DNA from: Rhexocercosporidium sp. MPI-PUGE-AT-0058
Taxonomy: Eukaryota; Ascomycota; Leotiomycetes; Helotiales
DNA: 64,000 nt
Assembly: GCA_020746875.1 (NCBI GenBank)
Contig: JAGTJL010000002.1
Coordinates: forward strand, 620,001 to 684,000
Reading direction: 5' to 3'
In this document: positions 1 through 11,501 of the stretch, one piece after another
Numbering within the stretch: position 1 is the first letter of the stretch
Layout: every line of letters begins with the position of its first letter
The notes under the pieces: generated by a model
Databases searched by the model: none
The model's input: only the letters and a program-made list of their open reading frames with translations
What the model was told of the DNA's origin: nothing
Translations under genes and position numbers: made by a program

Positions 1-532
1 TGATAATTTTTGTTACCTCACTTTGTCCCCATCAAGGAATCCGTGAAGCCGTGCTGAACACCACAGACACAGGACTATCTATGTGTAACCTCCTCATCCG
101 CGACCCATCTTCTACATCAATCCAGTCGCATCCGCCTGCCCTCGAGTTCGAGATCTAAAAATTCGAGCTGCTTCGAACGCTCTCGGCCCTTCCAGCAGCT
201 TCTAAAAATTCTCCTTCTACGGAATTCAGATTGCTTCTTCGATAGAAACCTTCAACCGGTATTGTCGTCGCCAGCTTACCCGACCGACAAGCTTGACAAG
301 TCGCTATCCTTCTCTGTACCACAGTCGTGAACACAGCTATCCTCAGCCAATCTCAGCCCACCTCTTCCTGGCAGTGTCAGCGCTGTTCCCCTCCCTCCCT
401 TCGACAACCCCTCCTACCCGCACCACGAAGTACAAAGTCCATGATTGCGCAATTTCGACCTTCCAATCCAATTTGCTCTGTTCTACCCTTCATACTACAA
501 CCTGACCTCGAGCTTCCGCGCAAGCTGTTAAA
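1..532 (+). promoter_or_regulatory. Upstream region / 5' leader of the TSL1-like gene
   Basis: No convincing coding exon is seen here. The stretch is pyrimidine-rich just before the start codon at 533. Two CCCCT boxes, at 388-392 and 408-412, match the yeast stress-response element (AGGGG/CCCCT). Such elements are known to drive trehalose genes in Saccharomyces; their use here is inference, and CCCCT is expected by chance in C-rich DNA. Confidence 0.35.
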
Positions 533-3500
533 ATGACTGTCTTTGTGGTATCCTTGTAAGTTCAATCCATAGCTTCCATAAAAGAGCTCCCGAAGCTTGG
601 TCTACTCGCACCTTTGCCCCTGTTTCTGCCAGTATGCGGGGAGAGCTTGTCATATTTCGATATCCCTATGGAGCTTCGATGCATAACTTGTCTCCGCCTA
701 TTTTGTCCCGCCATTGCTTCTGCAAAGCTCTAACATATCTTTCTCAGGTTCCTCCCCAATACCATCAACTTCACACTCCCTACCAATTCCTCAAGAGGTC
801 GACCATCCCCTCCAAGACGAACCACTACCCGAATCGATACCTCTGGCAAGCCAAGTCTCTTCGCTCAACAACGAGATCTTACTCCTCCACAAACACCAAC
901 TGTGGACGTGGACAACGACGGCTTCTTTGCCTCGAATGAAAACCAAGATCTGCGAGGGCACTTCCCCAAGCAAGAAAACCACCGTTCTATAATCGCCCCA
1001 AGCGATCCACATTCGCCTGCATGGGGCTCTGGACGTCTCTTCACCCAACCTCGATCAAGAGCTAGCTCTCCTCCTCCAGCGGATATCTTGAAACACAACA
1101 AGACTGTCGCGAAGGCGAGTGTTTTGGGACGGGCAGGCGTTAAGCAACCACAACTTGGGAGAAGTGATAGCCATGACCGTGTCTTCGCCCACGCGGACTG
1201 GACTGTGGTACCCGCAGACCAGGGTAACGGTGGACTGCGAAATGCTGTTCAGGCCGCTGTAAGGAATGGGAAGTTGCAGGACAAGATCTGGGTTGGCACT
1301 CTCGGAATGCCTACGGATGCTCTCGAGGATACTCAGCAGAAGCAAGATATCGAGGACCGACTGGCTACCGAGTACGACTCTTTGACTGTATTTTGCAAGG
1401 ACAGCGATTTTGATGGACACTACACGCACTACTGCAAGCAAATCCTCTGGCCAGTCTTCCATTATCAGATCCCTGATAACCCAAAGAGCAAGGCATATGA
1501 AGACCACTCATGGATCTACTACGTTGCTGTCAACCAGGCCTTTGCCGACAAGATTGTCAAAAACTGGAAGCGTGGAGACATTATCTGGGTACATGACTAC
1601 CATCTTCTCCTGGTACCATCCATGGTACGAAAGAAGCTTCCAGATGCTAAAATTGGGTTCTTCCTCCACGTTGCGTTTCCCTCATCCGAGGTGTTTCGAT
1701 GCTTGGCCGTACGCAAGGAGCTTTTGGAAGGTATGCTTGGAGCCAACCTCATCGGTTTCCAAATTCACGAGTATGCTCGCCATTTCCTCCAAACTTGCAG
1801 CAGACTGCTTTGTGTAGAGGCAACGAATGATGGTGTTCAACTGGAGGACCGCTTTGTCGATGTCATCAACCTTGCAATCGGTATCGACCCAGTCGCATTG
1901 GACATGAACCGTGCCGACCCAGATGTCGCCGAATGGCTTCAGACCATGCAAGAACGATACCGTGGTAAGAAGTTGATCGTTGCAAGAGACAAACTGGACC
2001 ATGTGCGTGGTGTTCGACAAAAGCTTTTGGCTTATGAGCTGTTCTTGAACAAGTACCCAGAATGGAGAGACAATGTCGTCATGATTCAGGTTGCAACTTC
2101 AACGACTGAACAAGCCGAGCTGGATGCTACTGTTTCGGACATCGTCACCAGAGTCAATTCCTCGTGGGCAAATCTTGCTTATCAACCTCTGGTCTACCTG
2201 AAGCAAGACATCAGCTATCCCCAGTACTTGGCTCTGTTGACGGTTGCCGACGCTTTGATGATCGCAAGTCAACGTGAGGGAATGAACTTAACTTCCCATG
2301 AATACCTTTTCTGCCAAGATGGCAAGTTCAAGGGACACAACAAGAACGGCTCTCTCATCTTGAGTGAATTCACCGGAAGTGCATCAGTCTTTGGTGGTAA
2401 TGAGCTTTCTGTCAATCCATGGGATTATCGACAATGTGCCGATGCCATCAAGCAAGCCTTGGAGATGGGCGAGGAAGAGAAGAAGACTCGGTGGGACAAA
2501 TTATACGAGGCCGTCATGCACCACACTGCCGAGCATTGGTTCACCGCTTTCTTGACGAGACTTGATAAAGTGTACGATGAGCAACATCGAAGAGGTACCA
2601 CTTCTGTTCCTCGATTATCAATCAACCAGCTTGGACGACAATATCAACAATCGGAGCGAAGACTCTTTATTCTTGATTACGAGGGAACTCTTGCTTCATG
2701 GGGCTCGCCTAACGACATCATCCTAACCAGTCCCCAACGCACTCTTGATGTCTTGAATGACATTCTCCAAGATGAGCGAAACACCGTCTATGTCATGTCC
2801 GGTCGTCAGCCTGAGGAACTCGACCGACTTTTCAAGCGTGTCCCAAATTTAGGCCTCATTGCCGAGAACGGTTGTTTCCTTAAGGAATTTGGCCAGTCAA
2901 AGTGGGTTGAGATGGCCGATCCCGAACAGATGCGTGCTTGGAAGGAATCTGTCGAAGGTATCATGCACTACTACCACGAACGCACCCCGGGATCGTGGGT
3001 TGAGCCAAGACACTGCAGTCTTATTTTCCACTACAAGAGCTGTGAGGATCAAGAGAGTGCAAGTCGTCAAGCTGGTGATTGTGCTAGTCATATCAACGAT
3101 GCATGTGAAGAGCAAAGAGTGCGAGCTATCCCAATCGAAGGTATGTTTTCCCAGCGAGAATGTCCGATCCATACTAACATCAATAGGTGCCGTTATCGTC
3201 GAGCCAATAGACTGGTCCAAAGGCACAGCCGCCATGCAAATCTTCGCCGGTCTCAAGAAGAACATGGCACCAAATCTCGGTCATGACTCGCCTGTCGACT
3301 TCCTGATGGTCGCTGGTGATGGTCGTGACGATGAAGTTATCTTCCGTTGGGCCAATGAGCTTGGGCGTGATGGTACTGTAAAGAATGTCACGACTGTTAG
3401 TTTGGGGAGTAGGAATACTGAGGCGGGATGTACTCTCACGCAGGGTGTTACTGGTACGTTGTTGTTTTCGCAGCAAGCCTGAGCATATAAGCCAGACTAA

Positions 3501-3551
3501 TACGCCATAGGTGTTCTCACGGTTCTTCAAAAGCTTGCGATGATTGCTTAA
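533..3551 (+). CDS. TSL1: Trehalose synthase complex regulatory subunit (TSL1/TPS3 type)
   Basis: Four exons: 533-555, 748-3140, 3187-3453 and 3511-3551, with GT-AG introns, giving about 907 residues. The 23-nt first exon joins exon 2 to give the conserved fungal start MTVFVVSLFLPNTINF, which fixes the start codon. The order is a Ser/Pro-rich segment (about 20-110), a GT20 trehalose-6-phosphate synthase-like domain (about 115-620, with HDYHLLLVP) and a trehalose-phosphatase-like domain (about 645-900). Key catalytic residues are changed. The synthase R...K pair reads K...R in RDKLDHVRG near residue 421. The phosphatase nucleophile motif DxDxT reads DYEGT at 651-655. The late GDDR motif reads GDGRDDE at 849-855. 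This pattern fits the non-catalytic TSL1/TPS3 scaffold that holds Tps1 and Tps2 together in the cytosol. A divergent TPS2 is the alternative. Confidence 0.88.
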
Positions 3552-5009
3552 CTCGACCTCAAAGCGATGAGATCAGCAAAATTCTTTAGCAGGTTCTTTC
3601 GACGCTGGTCTATCTGGTGTTTTTGCCGCAAGGTGTTTGTCCGATGGGTGCATCACGAGCCACATGATTTCCTAGGTACTTGAAGGCAAGCATAGCAAGG
3701 GCGTATCATGGGATCTTTTTGGCATGGATGGAATGAAATGGAAGCATACGATATCTCAGGGTGTATGGTGTGGTATGATATGTTATGAAGGATATGCTAT
3801 GAGCATATGGATTGCTTCTTCTCGGAAAGCACGACAAGCACAATAAGGCAAAGAACGAAGCTGGGGGGTTGATTTGCCATTTCAGTTTCTACCTATGAAA
3901 TATGAATCAATGAATGATCACACTGATGGGATGATTGAGGATCTCATCTCTCCTCTCAATTCTTCAAATCTGTCCTCATACTTCCTCTCCGACTCTTTCC
4001 ATCCTATTCAATTCGGGTTTCCATCTTCTCCTCCTTTTCAACACGCATATATCCCAGCACAGTAGACAATTTCCCTACACAACTCTCAAGGTATACCTAA
4101 TAGAGACAGCCATCTCGACTCGTGGATCTCACAACCTCGAAACTCCCCTTTTGGTCTCGTCTCTCTCAGCGGCTGACTAATCCACCACCAACACAACTCG
4201 ACACAGCCTGCAAGCCCAAGACAAGGATCTCGAAATCCGAACCCCGGCAATCACGACGTCATCCCGCGTCCAATCCGAAGCAGAGACAGATCATCGTCAT
4301 CCAACCGGGGAGGGAAAAAGCAGGAAACTGCTTTTTCGTGGCCGGTTGCCCCGCGATATTTGTTATGCGATGTAAGGCGTAGGCGTAGGCGAAGGAGGTG
4401 TAGATGCGGAGGGCACGCGTGATTTTATGAGAGGCTTGCACTGCCTCGAAAGGGACGCGTTTTTGGGCCGCTGCCCGCTGCCCGCTGTCACAAGATGGTG
4501 AGTTGGACTTGGAGGGGAGGGGAGGGGATGTTCCAAGACCCTTGGTTTGAAGTGTTTTGCTTCCGTGGACTTGACTGGACTTGTGCTCGGTGGTGAATCG
4601 TCGACTGCTCTGCGGAAAGATTGTGGGATCCAATCAGTGGAATGAGATGAGTGAGCTGTTCCAATGGCACGTCTCCAAGGTTATTTAGGTTTTTGTGGAG
4701 GTGGGTACTCGGGATAGGTACGTAGGATAGGTAGGGGTTCAGATGAAAGTTGGGAGGACAGGGATGGAAGCTTGATATGTACGAACGAACGGTAAGATGG
4801 GCCAGGCTGGGCTGAGGAGGGGAAGAGTACAAAGAGTGTTGTTTACCCGCTGTATGTTTCATTCTCGTCCTTTTGTTTCTTGTTATATTTATTTTATTTA
4901 CTCGATCGATACATACCCGAAACTCTCAAGTTTAGTCTGATTATATACCTACCATCTCACCACTCATCACTCATCACTCATCACATACATACATATTACT
5001 CAACCAACC
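3552..5009. other. Intergenic region without a recognisable gene
   Basis: About 1.45 kb. I see no exon with a family resemblance. Just before the CAP gene there is a short tandem repeat, ACTCATC repeated about three times at roughly 4960-4985, followed by CATA repeats, in what is probably its 5' leader. Confidence 0.5.
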
Positions 5010-6089
5010 ATGTCGCTCATCTCCCTCGTCTTCTCCCTCTCCCTCCTCGCCCTCACAGCCGCGCAATCACCAACAACCGTAACCGTCTCCGCCGCCCCAT
5101 CCCCCACATCCCCCTCCTACACCGACGCAGATACCTTCCAGAAAGACATGCTCGCGGCGCATAATTTCTACAGAGGGGAGCACGGGGCGAAAGATCTGGT
5201 GTGGAACGAGACGAGTGCGGAGTTTGCCAAGGATTGGGCAGAGGGGTGTAAGTTTGAACATAGCGTGAGTTTCTTTTTCCTTCTCAGCTCGCCTTTTTCT
5301 TGTTTCGTTCGCTTTTCAATGCTGCGCATGAGTGAGTTGTGGGGTTTGTGGAGGATTTGAGGGTTGCTACAAACGAGCGAGCTTGACGATCACATGTTTT
5401 TTTTTAATTAAAAAAATATGTAAAAAAAACTCATCACTAACTCAATCTAATGATAAATAGGGTGGACCAACAGGCGAGAATCTCGCAGCGGGATACGCCA
5501 ATGCCTCAGCGAGCGTTGATGCGTGGGGTCTCGAGAGGACGATGTATAATTTCAAGAAGCCGACGGGGTTTAGTGAGAAGACGGGGCATTTCACGCAGCT
5601 TGTGTGGGGGAATACTACGAGTGTGGGGTGTGCGGTTGAGAGTTGTCAGGGGGAGAATGGTGAGTTCTTTTTTAAATAGCTTTCTTCTGGTTCTGTTTTC
5701 GAGAGAGGGGAGGTGCCAAGTTGAGGCGGTACGTGGGAGGGGATGGAAAGGATCTCGAGATCGAAGTTGAAGATCTAAAACCTGGTCTGAAAGGTCTCGC
5801 GGGAAATCGAGGGGGACGAGACGACTTGAGAATTGACGAAATCTGAAGCGTCGAGGCTAACAACCCCGCAGATACACCAGGGTTCTATGTCGTCTGTGAA
5901 TACTATCCACCCGGTAACGTCGTAGGGAACAACAACCAGTATTTCAAAGACAACGTCCTCAAGCAGGATAAAGGGAAGGAGACCGATACGGTTGAGAGTG
6001 GTATTAGTAGTGCAGCAACGAGGGATGGTGTTTGGGCTGCTGGTGTGTTGGGTATAGCTGTTTTGGTTGGTGTGGGGATGGGGTTGTAG
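5010..6089 (+). CDS. Secreted CAP-domain (SCP/PR-1/Pry-like) protein, probable GPI anchor
   Basis: Three exons: 5010-5264, 5461-5659 and 5872-6089, giving about 223 residues. Residues 1-19 (MSLISLVFSLSLLALTAAQ) form a signal peptide, followed by a short Pro/Ser/Thr linker. The CAP domain runs from about 45 to 170 and contains the family signatures HNFYRGEHGA, WAEGCKFEHS, GENLAAGY, TGHFTQLVW and an FYVVCEYYPPGN finish. The C terminus is a Ser-rich stretch followed by a hydrophobic tail of about 20 residues (ending VLVGVGMGL), as expected for a GPI-attachment signal. CAP proteins of fungi (Pry1 family) bind sterols or lipids outside the cell. That role is family knowledge; membrane or wall anchoring is inferred from the tail. 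Confidence 0.9.
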
Positions 6090-6771
6090 ATTTTTGTGGA
6101 TGGGAGGGGAAGATAAGGCGGGGGAAAGAGAGGGAGGAAGAGAGGGGAAAGGAGTCGGGAGATTTAGATACCCTGTTGTTTTTCTTGTGTATATTTTGAG
6201 GAGAGATGTGTATGAAGTCATGAATTTACGATTGTCCTTGATTTCTCGCGATATCTTTTTGCCTGCTGCCTTGTTTGATGCTATTATATGTACTTGTATA
6301 TATTGATCTGTTTATTTCACTATAAGATTCAAAAAATCTTCTGTTGATTCATTTACATTTTTTAAGTTTTCCCTACCCCAGATGCTCCTCAACGAAGACT
6401 GGTATCAGTCTCTCATTCCTGATGTGCTGAATATCTGAATATAGTGGAGTTGAGGTCTACCTTTGATGTTCTTCCACTTCACCTTTGGAGTTATTGAATA
6501 TCCTCGTTTGTGAATACGCAGTTCTGTCTCGTCTAGCGTGGTTCTTATGCCTTCGAACCCAGCTACAATATCTCGAATAACACCAGACTTTCAACAACAA
6601 TATCCTCGAAGTCCGAGATTGACTCCACCAGCGCAAACCCACAATATCAACTGCCCACGATTGAGAGCTGTGCATACCAGTGTAAGTTCTCCAATGCCTA
6701 TGAACTTGGATTACAATGACTGACTTACTGCTTCTATTTAACAGATCGCAAGCTTCACCCTGCCTGGAAAG
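6090..6771. other. Intergenic region / 5' leader of the BTB-1 gene
   Basis: An open frame from an ATG at 6547 can be joined in phase, through a plausible intron at 6682-6744, to the BTB gene start at 6772. This would add about 54 N-terminal residues. The paralogue at 17362 starts at the position equivalent to 6772, so I treat this part as a spliced leader, without certainty. Confidence 0.35.
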
Positions 6772-7555
6772 ATGTCGCTCTCAGATCCCGAGAGTTCTCC
6801 TCGGAGATCAGAGCTTCGACCTGCCGGCAAGAGGCAGAAGACAGGACTTCCCGATTTCAAGTAAGTCTTACCCAAACTCTTCAGAACTTCTTACTAGGAT
6901 CAATTACAATCGAGACGCCGCAGTATTAATACTTTTCTTTCCCAGCGAACCCACAGCCCTCGTAACCTTTGTCGTGGGCCCAAATTCCACCGAATTCCTC
7001 ATCCACAAGGAAGTCGTATGCCTCTACTCCGACATCCTCAGGGCAGCATTCAACGGCAATTTCACAGAAGGCCGCACGCAAACCTACCGTCTCGAAGACA
7101 CATCCGAGGCCGCCTTCCGCCTCTTCATGCAGTGGCTCTACTGCCAAAAGTTCACCGTCCTCCAAACCACCCCCGATGACACCAATTCCCTCGACGGAGC
7201 CACCGAACAAGCCGAAGACATGGCTCTCGTGGAGCTTTGGATCCTAGCCGACAAATTCGGCATGCCGCACCTCCAGAACGCAGCTATCAACTCTATGCAA
7301 GCGATCTGCGTCGATAGCATTGGTCTACCTGTGGGCACGTTCCGGTATCTGTATGAGAATACGGGAGAGGATAGTTTATTGAGGAAGTATATGGTTAAGC
7401 TGTGTGTTGTGAGCGGGTTTAAGGGCTTGTTTAGGAGGTACAGTGGCTTCTTCCCGCAGGAGATGCTGGTTGATATTGCGGAGGAGTTCACGGCTGAGTT
7501 TAGGGATGCGGATGGTGCTGGGATTGATATTGAGGACTTTTATGTCAGTACTTAG
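6772..7555 (+). CDS. BTB/POZ-domain protein (paralogue A, no Cys/His tail)
   Basis: Two exons: 6772-6860 and 6946-7555, joined in phase 2, about 232 residues. The N terminus is short and basic (KRQK). The BTB core starts right after the splice: ALVTFVVGPNSTEFLIHKE, then a strand-helix pattern ending in LFMQWLY. A C-terminal helical region holds LWILADKFGMPHLQN and the cluster signature YENTGEDSLLRKY. BTB domains mediate dimerisation and often CUL3 binding; no second domain reveals a target. It is closest in this window to the gene at 17362, with the same intron position, basic N terminus and lack of the C-x2-H-x-H tail. The start is chosen by analogy with that paralogue. Confidence 0.8.
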
Positions 7556-7772
7556 GATCGGGGTATTGTGCCACTGCTTAAGTCAAGTCTTTACACTGGT
7601 TTCCCCAAACTCGTGATGGCCTTCGGACCGAAATACTACATAATTGACTCAATGCCTAGCAGATGTCCTTAGTAAGCTCATTCTCACACAAGTGTATATA
7701 TACCGCTGTGCGGTTTCAGTTTGAAAACACAGTATAACTCTTTCACTAGCTAACCCTTATTAGGCACATCTT

Positions 7773-7935
7773 TGGGTTCTTGCCGACAGATTGGCAATGC
7801 CAGCCTCTACGGAATGCCGTATTGATGTATTCGAAAGTATCGTCTTGGTTATCGACGCGTATCCACTGTCACCTATCATTACGTCTACCAGAACACGGCT
7901 GCAGATAGTCCGCTCCGCACATACGTGTTAGTTCC
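7773..7935 (+). pseudogene. BTB paralogue relic (C-terminal helical part only)
   Basis: Downstream of paralogue A, frame-shifted fragments match its second half. WVLADRLAMP at 7773-7802 shifts frame into LRNAVLMYSK. Then YHYVYQNTAADSPLRTYV near 7880-7935 carries the family signature Y-x-N-T-x3-S-x-L-R. No start or BTB core remains. It is probably the tail of a degraded tandem duplicate of paralogue A. Confidence 0.65.
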
Positions 7936-8162
7936 TTTTACCTGTGGCACAAAACTGGGCTTCATTAAAGACTTATCTAGTGGAGGGTTCGTCGCGGATC
8001 GACATTCATGTTTCTGTATGCTGAGCGTACTCCTCTAACATTTTTGTTCTCTACACTTTGTGTGTGACTTACGCGAGAACACCAAGTGGCCAGACTTGCT
8101 AGCAGTGTTGTTTGAGCCTTTTCTCCTTGACTATATTCTCAATGAAGCACCTGTACGTACAT

Positions 8163-9200
8163 CTATCTACAGTTGTGTAGCATGTGCCTCTTCTCATTCT
8201 CGGTGCAAAAGCATACTCTACGCTTCTTCGCAACTCTGGGGATATCGTCCACCGTGTCTGCGACGTCAAGATTATTCACCCCCGTGCCTCTATTCTCCTC
8301 TTCCATCTCATCATATTCCCCACCAAAGCCCATATCAACCTGTCTCTGAGCATCAGAATGACACGTCACAATCTCCTCAGTCTGGGTCCCTCTATCTACC
8401 ATTTCGACCTCACCATCACCAGAGCTATCATCCGAATCATCATCCCAATCAGTAAGTGGACGAAACTCGTTTTCCAGATAACAATCCTCCCCATTCGGAT
8501 GCTGATGAAAAGCGCAACGACCCCAGTAATTATGCAAATGGGGTATTAAATCCGGGAATTCCAAATCATGACAAGCAATCGAAGCCTGGAAACGAAAAGT
8601 CTGTCTCAGAAGCTCAGGTATATCAGCCGCCAAATCTGCATACCTATCCACTACCGCGGGGAACCAGCAATCCTGTCTCGAGAGCACGATAGCTATAGTT
8701 ATAGCGCAGTAAGTCTGCATCTTAGTATTGACCGGTATTCTCCTGAGGATGAACCTCATGGATAGCGGATCAAGGTGGTTTCTCATGAGACGTCCTTTAT
8801 AGTACAAGACATCCATGACCTTATTCTCGAGGTCCACGAGGCTCAGTCGGTTGGCAACGTAGTAAGTCTGAAGGATTCGCTCTTCTAGATTCCTGATATT
8901 ATCGGCTTTGTTGCCGGGGTATCTTCCAGCTGCGATGAGTGTAAGTTCGGGGATGGTGAATGTACCGCGGTGGACCCATTCGAAGAAACCTTGCCAGCCG
9001 AGGTGCGAGTTGGGGTTGGTAGCTTTTACGAGCAGAATTCCTGCCTCGGACATGCCCATTCTGCTATCTTCTTCCAAGATGTCGAGATAAGCTTTGAACG
9101 CTGGTGCGCCAGAGCATACGAGTCTTCTGGATATTTTGAAAATTTGAGGCGTGAACCCTGCTGGAGCTACGCGGAACATTATCATCTCGTCAGAAGACAT
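8163..9200 (-). CDS. BTB-like protein with Cys/His tail and acidic C-terminal extension (paralogue B)
   Basis: A single open exon of 345 residues starting MSSDEMIMFRVAPAGF. The N-terminal part keeps BTB-like order (FKISRRLVCSGAPAFKAYL, then FFEWVHRGTF), although it is divergent. A helical region follows, and then the cluster-type tail GRCAFHQHPNGEDCYL, which fits C-x2-H-x-H-x5-C. Unlike its relatives, it continues for about 95 residues with acidic runs (DDDSDDSSGDGEVE), RGTQT at 270-274 (resembling an LC8/dynein-light-chain binding motif) and AKKRR, a possible nuclear signal. It converges with the relic upstream. Function is unknown; BTB assignment is moderate because the core is diverged. 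Confidence 0.7.
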   Translation of the reverse strand: MSSDEMIMFRVAPAGFTPQIFKISRRLVCSGAPAFKAYLDILEEDSRMGMSEAGILLVKATNPNSHLGWQGFFEWVHRGTFTIPELTLIAAGRYPGNKADNIRNLEERILQTYYVANRLSLVDLENKVMDVLYYKGRLMRNHLDPLSMRFILRRIPVNTKMQTYCAITIAIVLSRQDCWFPAVVDRYADLAADIPELLRQTFRFQASIACHDLEFPDLIPHLHNYWGRCAFHQHPNGEDCYLENEFRPLTDWDDDSDDSSGDGEVEMVDRGTQTEEIVTCHSDAQRQVDMGFGGEYDEMEEENRGTGVNNLDVADTVDDIPRVAKKRRVCFCTENEKRHMLHNCR

Positions 9201-10050
9201 TCTGGTTTAAATGATGGTTGATTGAAAACTGCGGCTTTGCTTCAAAGCGTATTCTGTACGGGGATGCGATGTAATTTGTGAAAGTCTGAAAGGAATTTCT
9301 ACTCCACGATTAGGATTTCGGCTAAATCGTGCTGATTTATTCTTTGACGAGAACTAGCGAACGTCATGGCAGCTGCACGCTAGGAGATAACCATGATGTG
9401 GAATATGTCATGCTTCTAGTTAGAATTCTGAGAATACGCCGGGTGGGTGCTAAACGCGGAAGGAGAAATCATTACACTTCAGACGAAAATACGGATGTGT
9501 TAGACAACAAGCAAAACCAACCACCGAATATTCTACGAAATCCTCAGGGCTCAGAGTTCGTAGTGAAAAAAACCCCCCAAACACACCTCCTGTTCAACAT
9601 TTCAATCCCAATTGAATAGCACCTAGTATACCAAGGCTATTTTTTCAAATTTACATTTTTTGTTCACCGCAAACTTTAGTGGCATTTTATTTGTTTTCTC
9701 CGACTCGCTTAATTAAAGAGGAAGCCAAGCGGGTTTTCCCGTGGCGCGAACCTTCACGCCACGCCTGAGAGTCACTGATCGCTCTCGCTACCAGGCCCAC
9801 GTTTGTTTGGACATGATGGAAGGACTCACTGTAATTGTAATTAGAAAAAATTAAGTTCGGCTTTCTGCAGGTCACTTTCGAACCCAGTTTGCAGTACAGA
9901 TTTAACGAATATGGTCTGTCTTCGAACGATCACCTTTAATTTGTTGCTTCACTTGCACAACTTCGACTTTACCTCACCAGCAACGACAAAAACATAGAAA
10001 TCTCCTCTTAATAAGGCGTTGCATTTCGATTTGAAAGACAGCTGCAAATA
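9201..10050. other. Intergenic region without a recognisable gene
   Basis: About 850 bp between two divergent genes. It is AT-leaning. One segment at about 9720-9800 has GC-rich short inverted pieces but does not fold into a tRNA cloverleaf that I can support. Confidence 0.4.
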
Positions 10051-11178
10051 ATGGCGACTCCTGAATTGAAAACAAATGTTTACATCCATCTCATTAGACA
10101 CGCACAGGTGAGTATTTCTTTTGTTTTCTATCTCTCCAACTCAAATCCTAGCACAAGTTCAATGCATTCCCAAATACACATATACAATAAACTCACCCAA
10201 TTTACCCTTTCTCTTTCCTCAATCCCATATCCTACCTGTCACCTACACCTCATTCTTGTCCCCAAATGAAAGCTAACAAGTCAGGCCCAACACAACTACG
10301 ACCCCAAAACCGCAACCCCTGCCCAGAAAGCACTCTGTCGAGCCTTCATAAACCCACACCTCACACCGCATGGCCACGCCGAATCCCTAGACCTTCGCCA
10401 CCGCTTCCCCTACATGAGCCTGCTAACGCACATCCTCACCTCGCCCCTCCGGCGTACCCTCGAAACAACACTCATTGCACTCGAGCCCGCAATCCTACAA
10501 AACATCCCCACAATCGCCATCGAAGAGCTACGAGAAATCGGCATGGGACCGAGCAGTACCGGGACGGACATCTCAGAGGTGCTAAGAGAATTAGGAGATA
10601 TGGGAAAGTGGGTACTGACGGATAATGTGAAGGAGAATTGGGAATTCAATCTCGAGCAGCGTTCTGAAGCTGAGGAGCGCGCGGAGAAGGTAAAGCGTAT
10701 GCTCAAGGATCTGGGCGATGTCGTTTGTGGTCGTGTTGGTGATGCGGAGTTAGATCCGGATGAGGAGGTGAAGTTGTGGAATAATTATGCTTTTTCGCCT
10801 TTGCCGGAGGGGAGGGATGTGCATATTGCTGTGGTTTCTCATGCTGGGTTCCTGAGGAAAATACTTGGTGACAATAGGGGTAATCAGTTCGGCAATGCGG
10901 AATTTAGGAGTTTTCGGTTCAGGGGGGATGAGGCGGGCTTGGAGGGGGACCAGAAGAGTTGGGATCTGATTGAGACGCTGGAGAGTCGGGGGTTGCTGCA
11001 TCCGTCGACCGAGGAAGAGGATCTGGCAGAGAGGGAGATTGCGAGAGAGGCTAGAGAGGTTAGAGTGTCTGGAGTTGAGATTAACGTTGTGGAAGTGGAG
11101 GATGATGAAGTTGAGACTCTTGAGGAAGTAGACAATGGCTTGGACACATCTCTGCTAGATCCGATGCTTTTCGTGTAA
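10051..11178 (+). CDS. Histidine phosphatase (phosphoglycerate mutase-like) superfamily protein
   Basis: Two exons, 10051-10107 and 10285-11178, about 316 residues. The splice falls within the catalytic signature, giving RHAQ-AQHNYD (R16, H17), then LTPHGHAES, and then SPLRRTLET, which supplies a phosphate-binding Arg. The second catalytic His lies in SHAGFLRKILG near residue 205. These are the defining motifs of branch-1 histidine phosphatases, which use a phosphohistidine intermediate. The fungal cytosolic members with this layout are mostly of undefined substrate. The C terminus (about 245-316) is acidic and low-complexity, outside the fold. It converges with MSH4 about 320 bp downstream. 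Confidence 0.87.
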
Positions 11179-11501
11179 AGTTAGATGCATGCGAACGATA
11201 TTGAATGGGAAAATCCTTCTTTGTCACAAACTGTCTTAAAGTGAAAGACAAAGCACAATAAAAGGCACTCGTTCTCCCTGCCGTGACTTACGAACATGCC
11301 TATTCCCAAAATCTCTTGAGGATGAGTCCAGGTTGAATACCATTCAGCAACATGATGATGTAGTTGTAGATACATGTGTAAATGTGAGAGCTTCATTATA
11401 ACTTGCTATGCCATAAAGACATGGGAAAGTAAGATATTCGAAAGCACTTAGCCACCCGTGCCAAAATACACAGCAAATTGCAGGAACAATCTTAGCTCAA
11501 C
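11179..11501. other. Convergent intergenic region
   Basis: 323 bp between two converging stop codons. It must hold the 3' ends of both transcripts; no gene is seen. Confidence 0.4.

Noticed and set aside
9720..9800. Possible tRNA gene on the minus strand
   Set aside because: A GGTTCG-like box is present, but no seven-base acceptor stem or anticodon arm can be formed.
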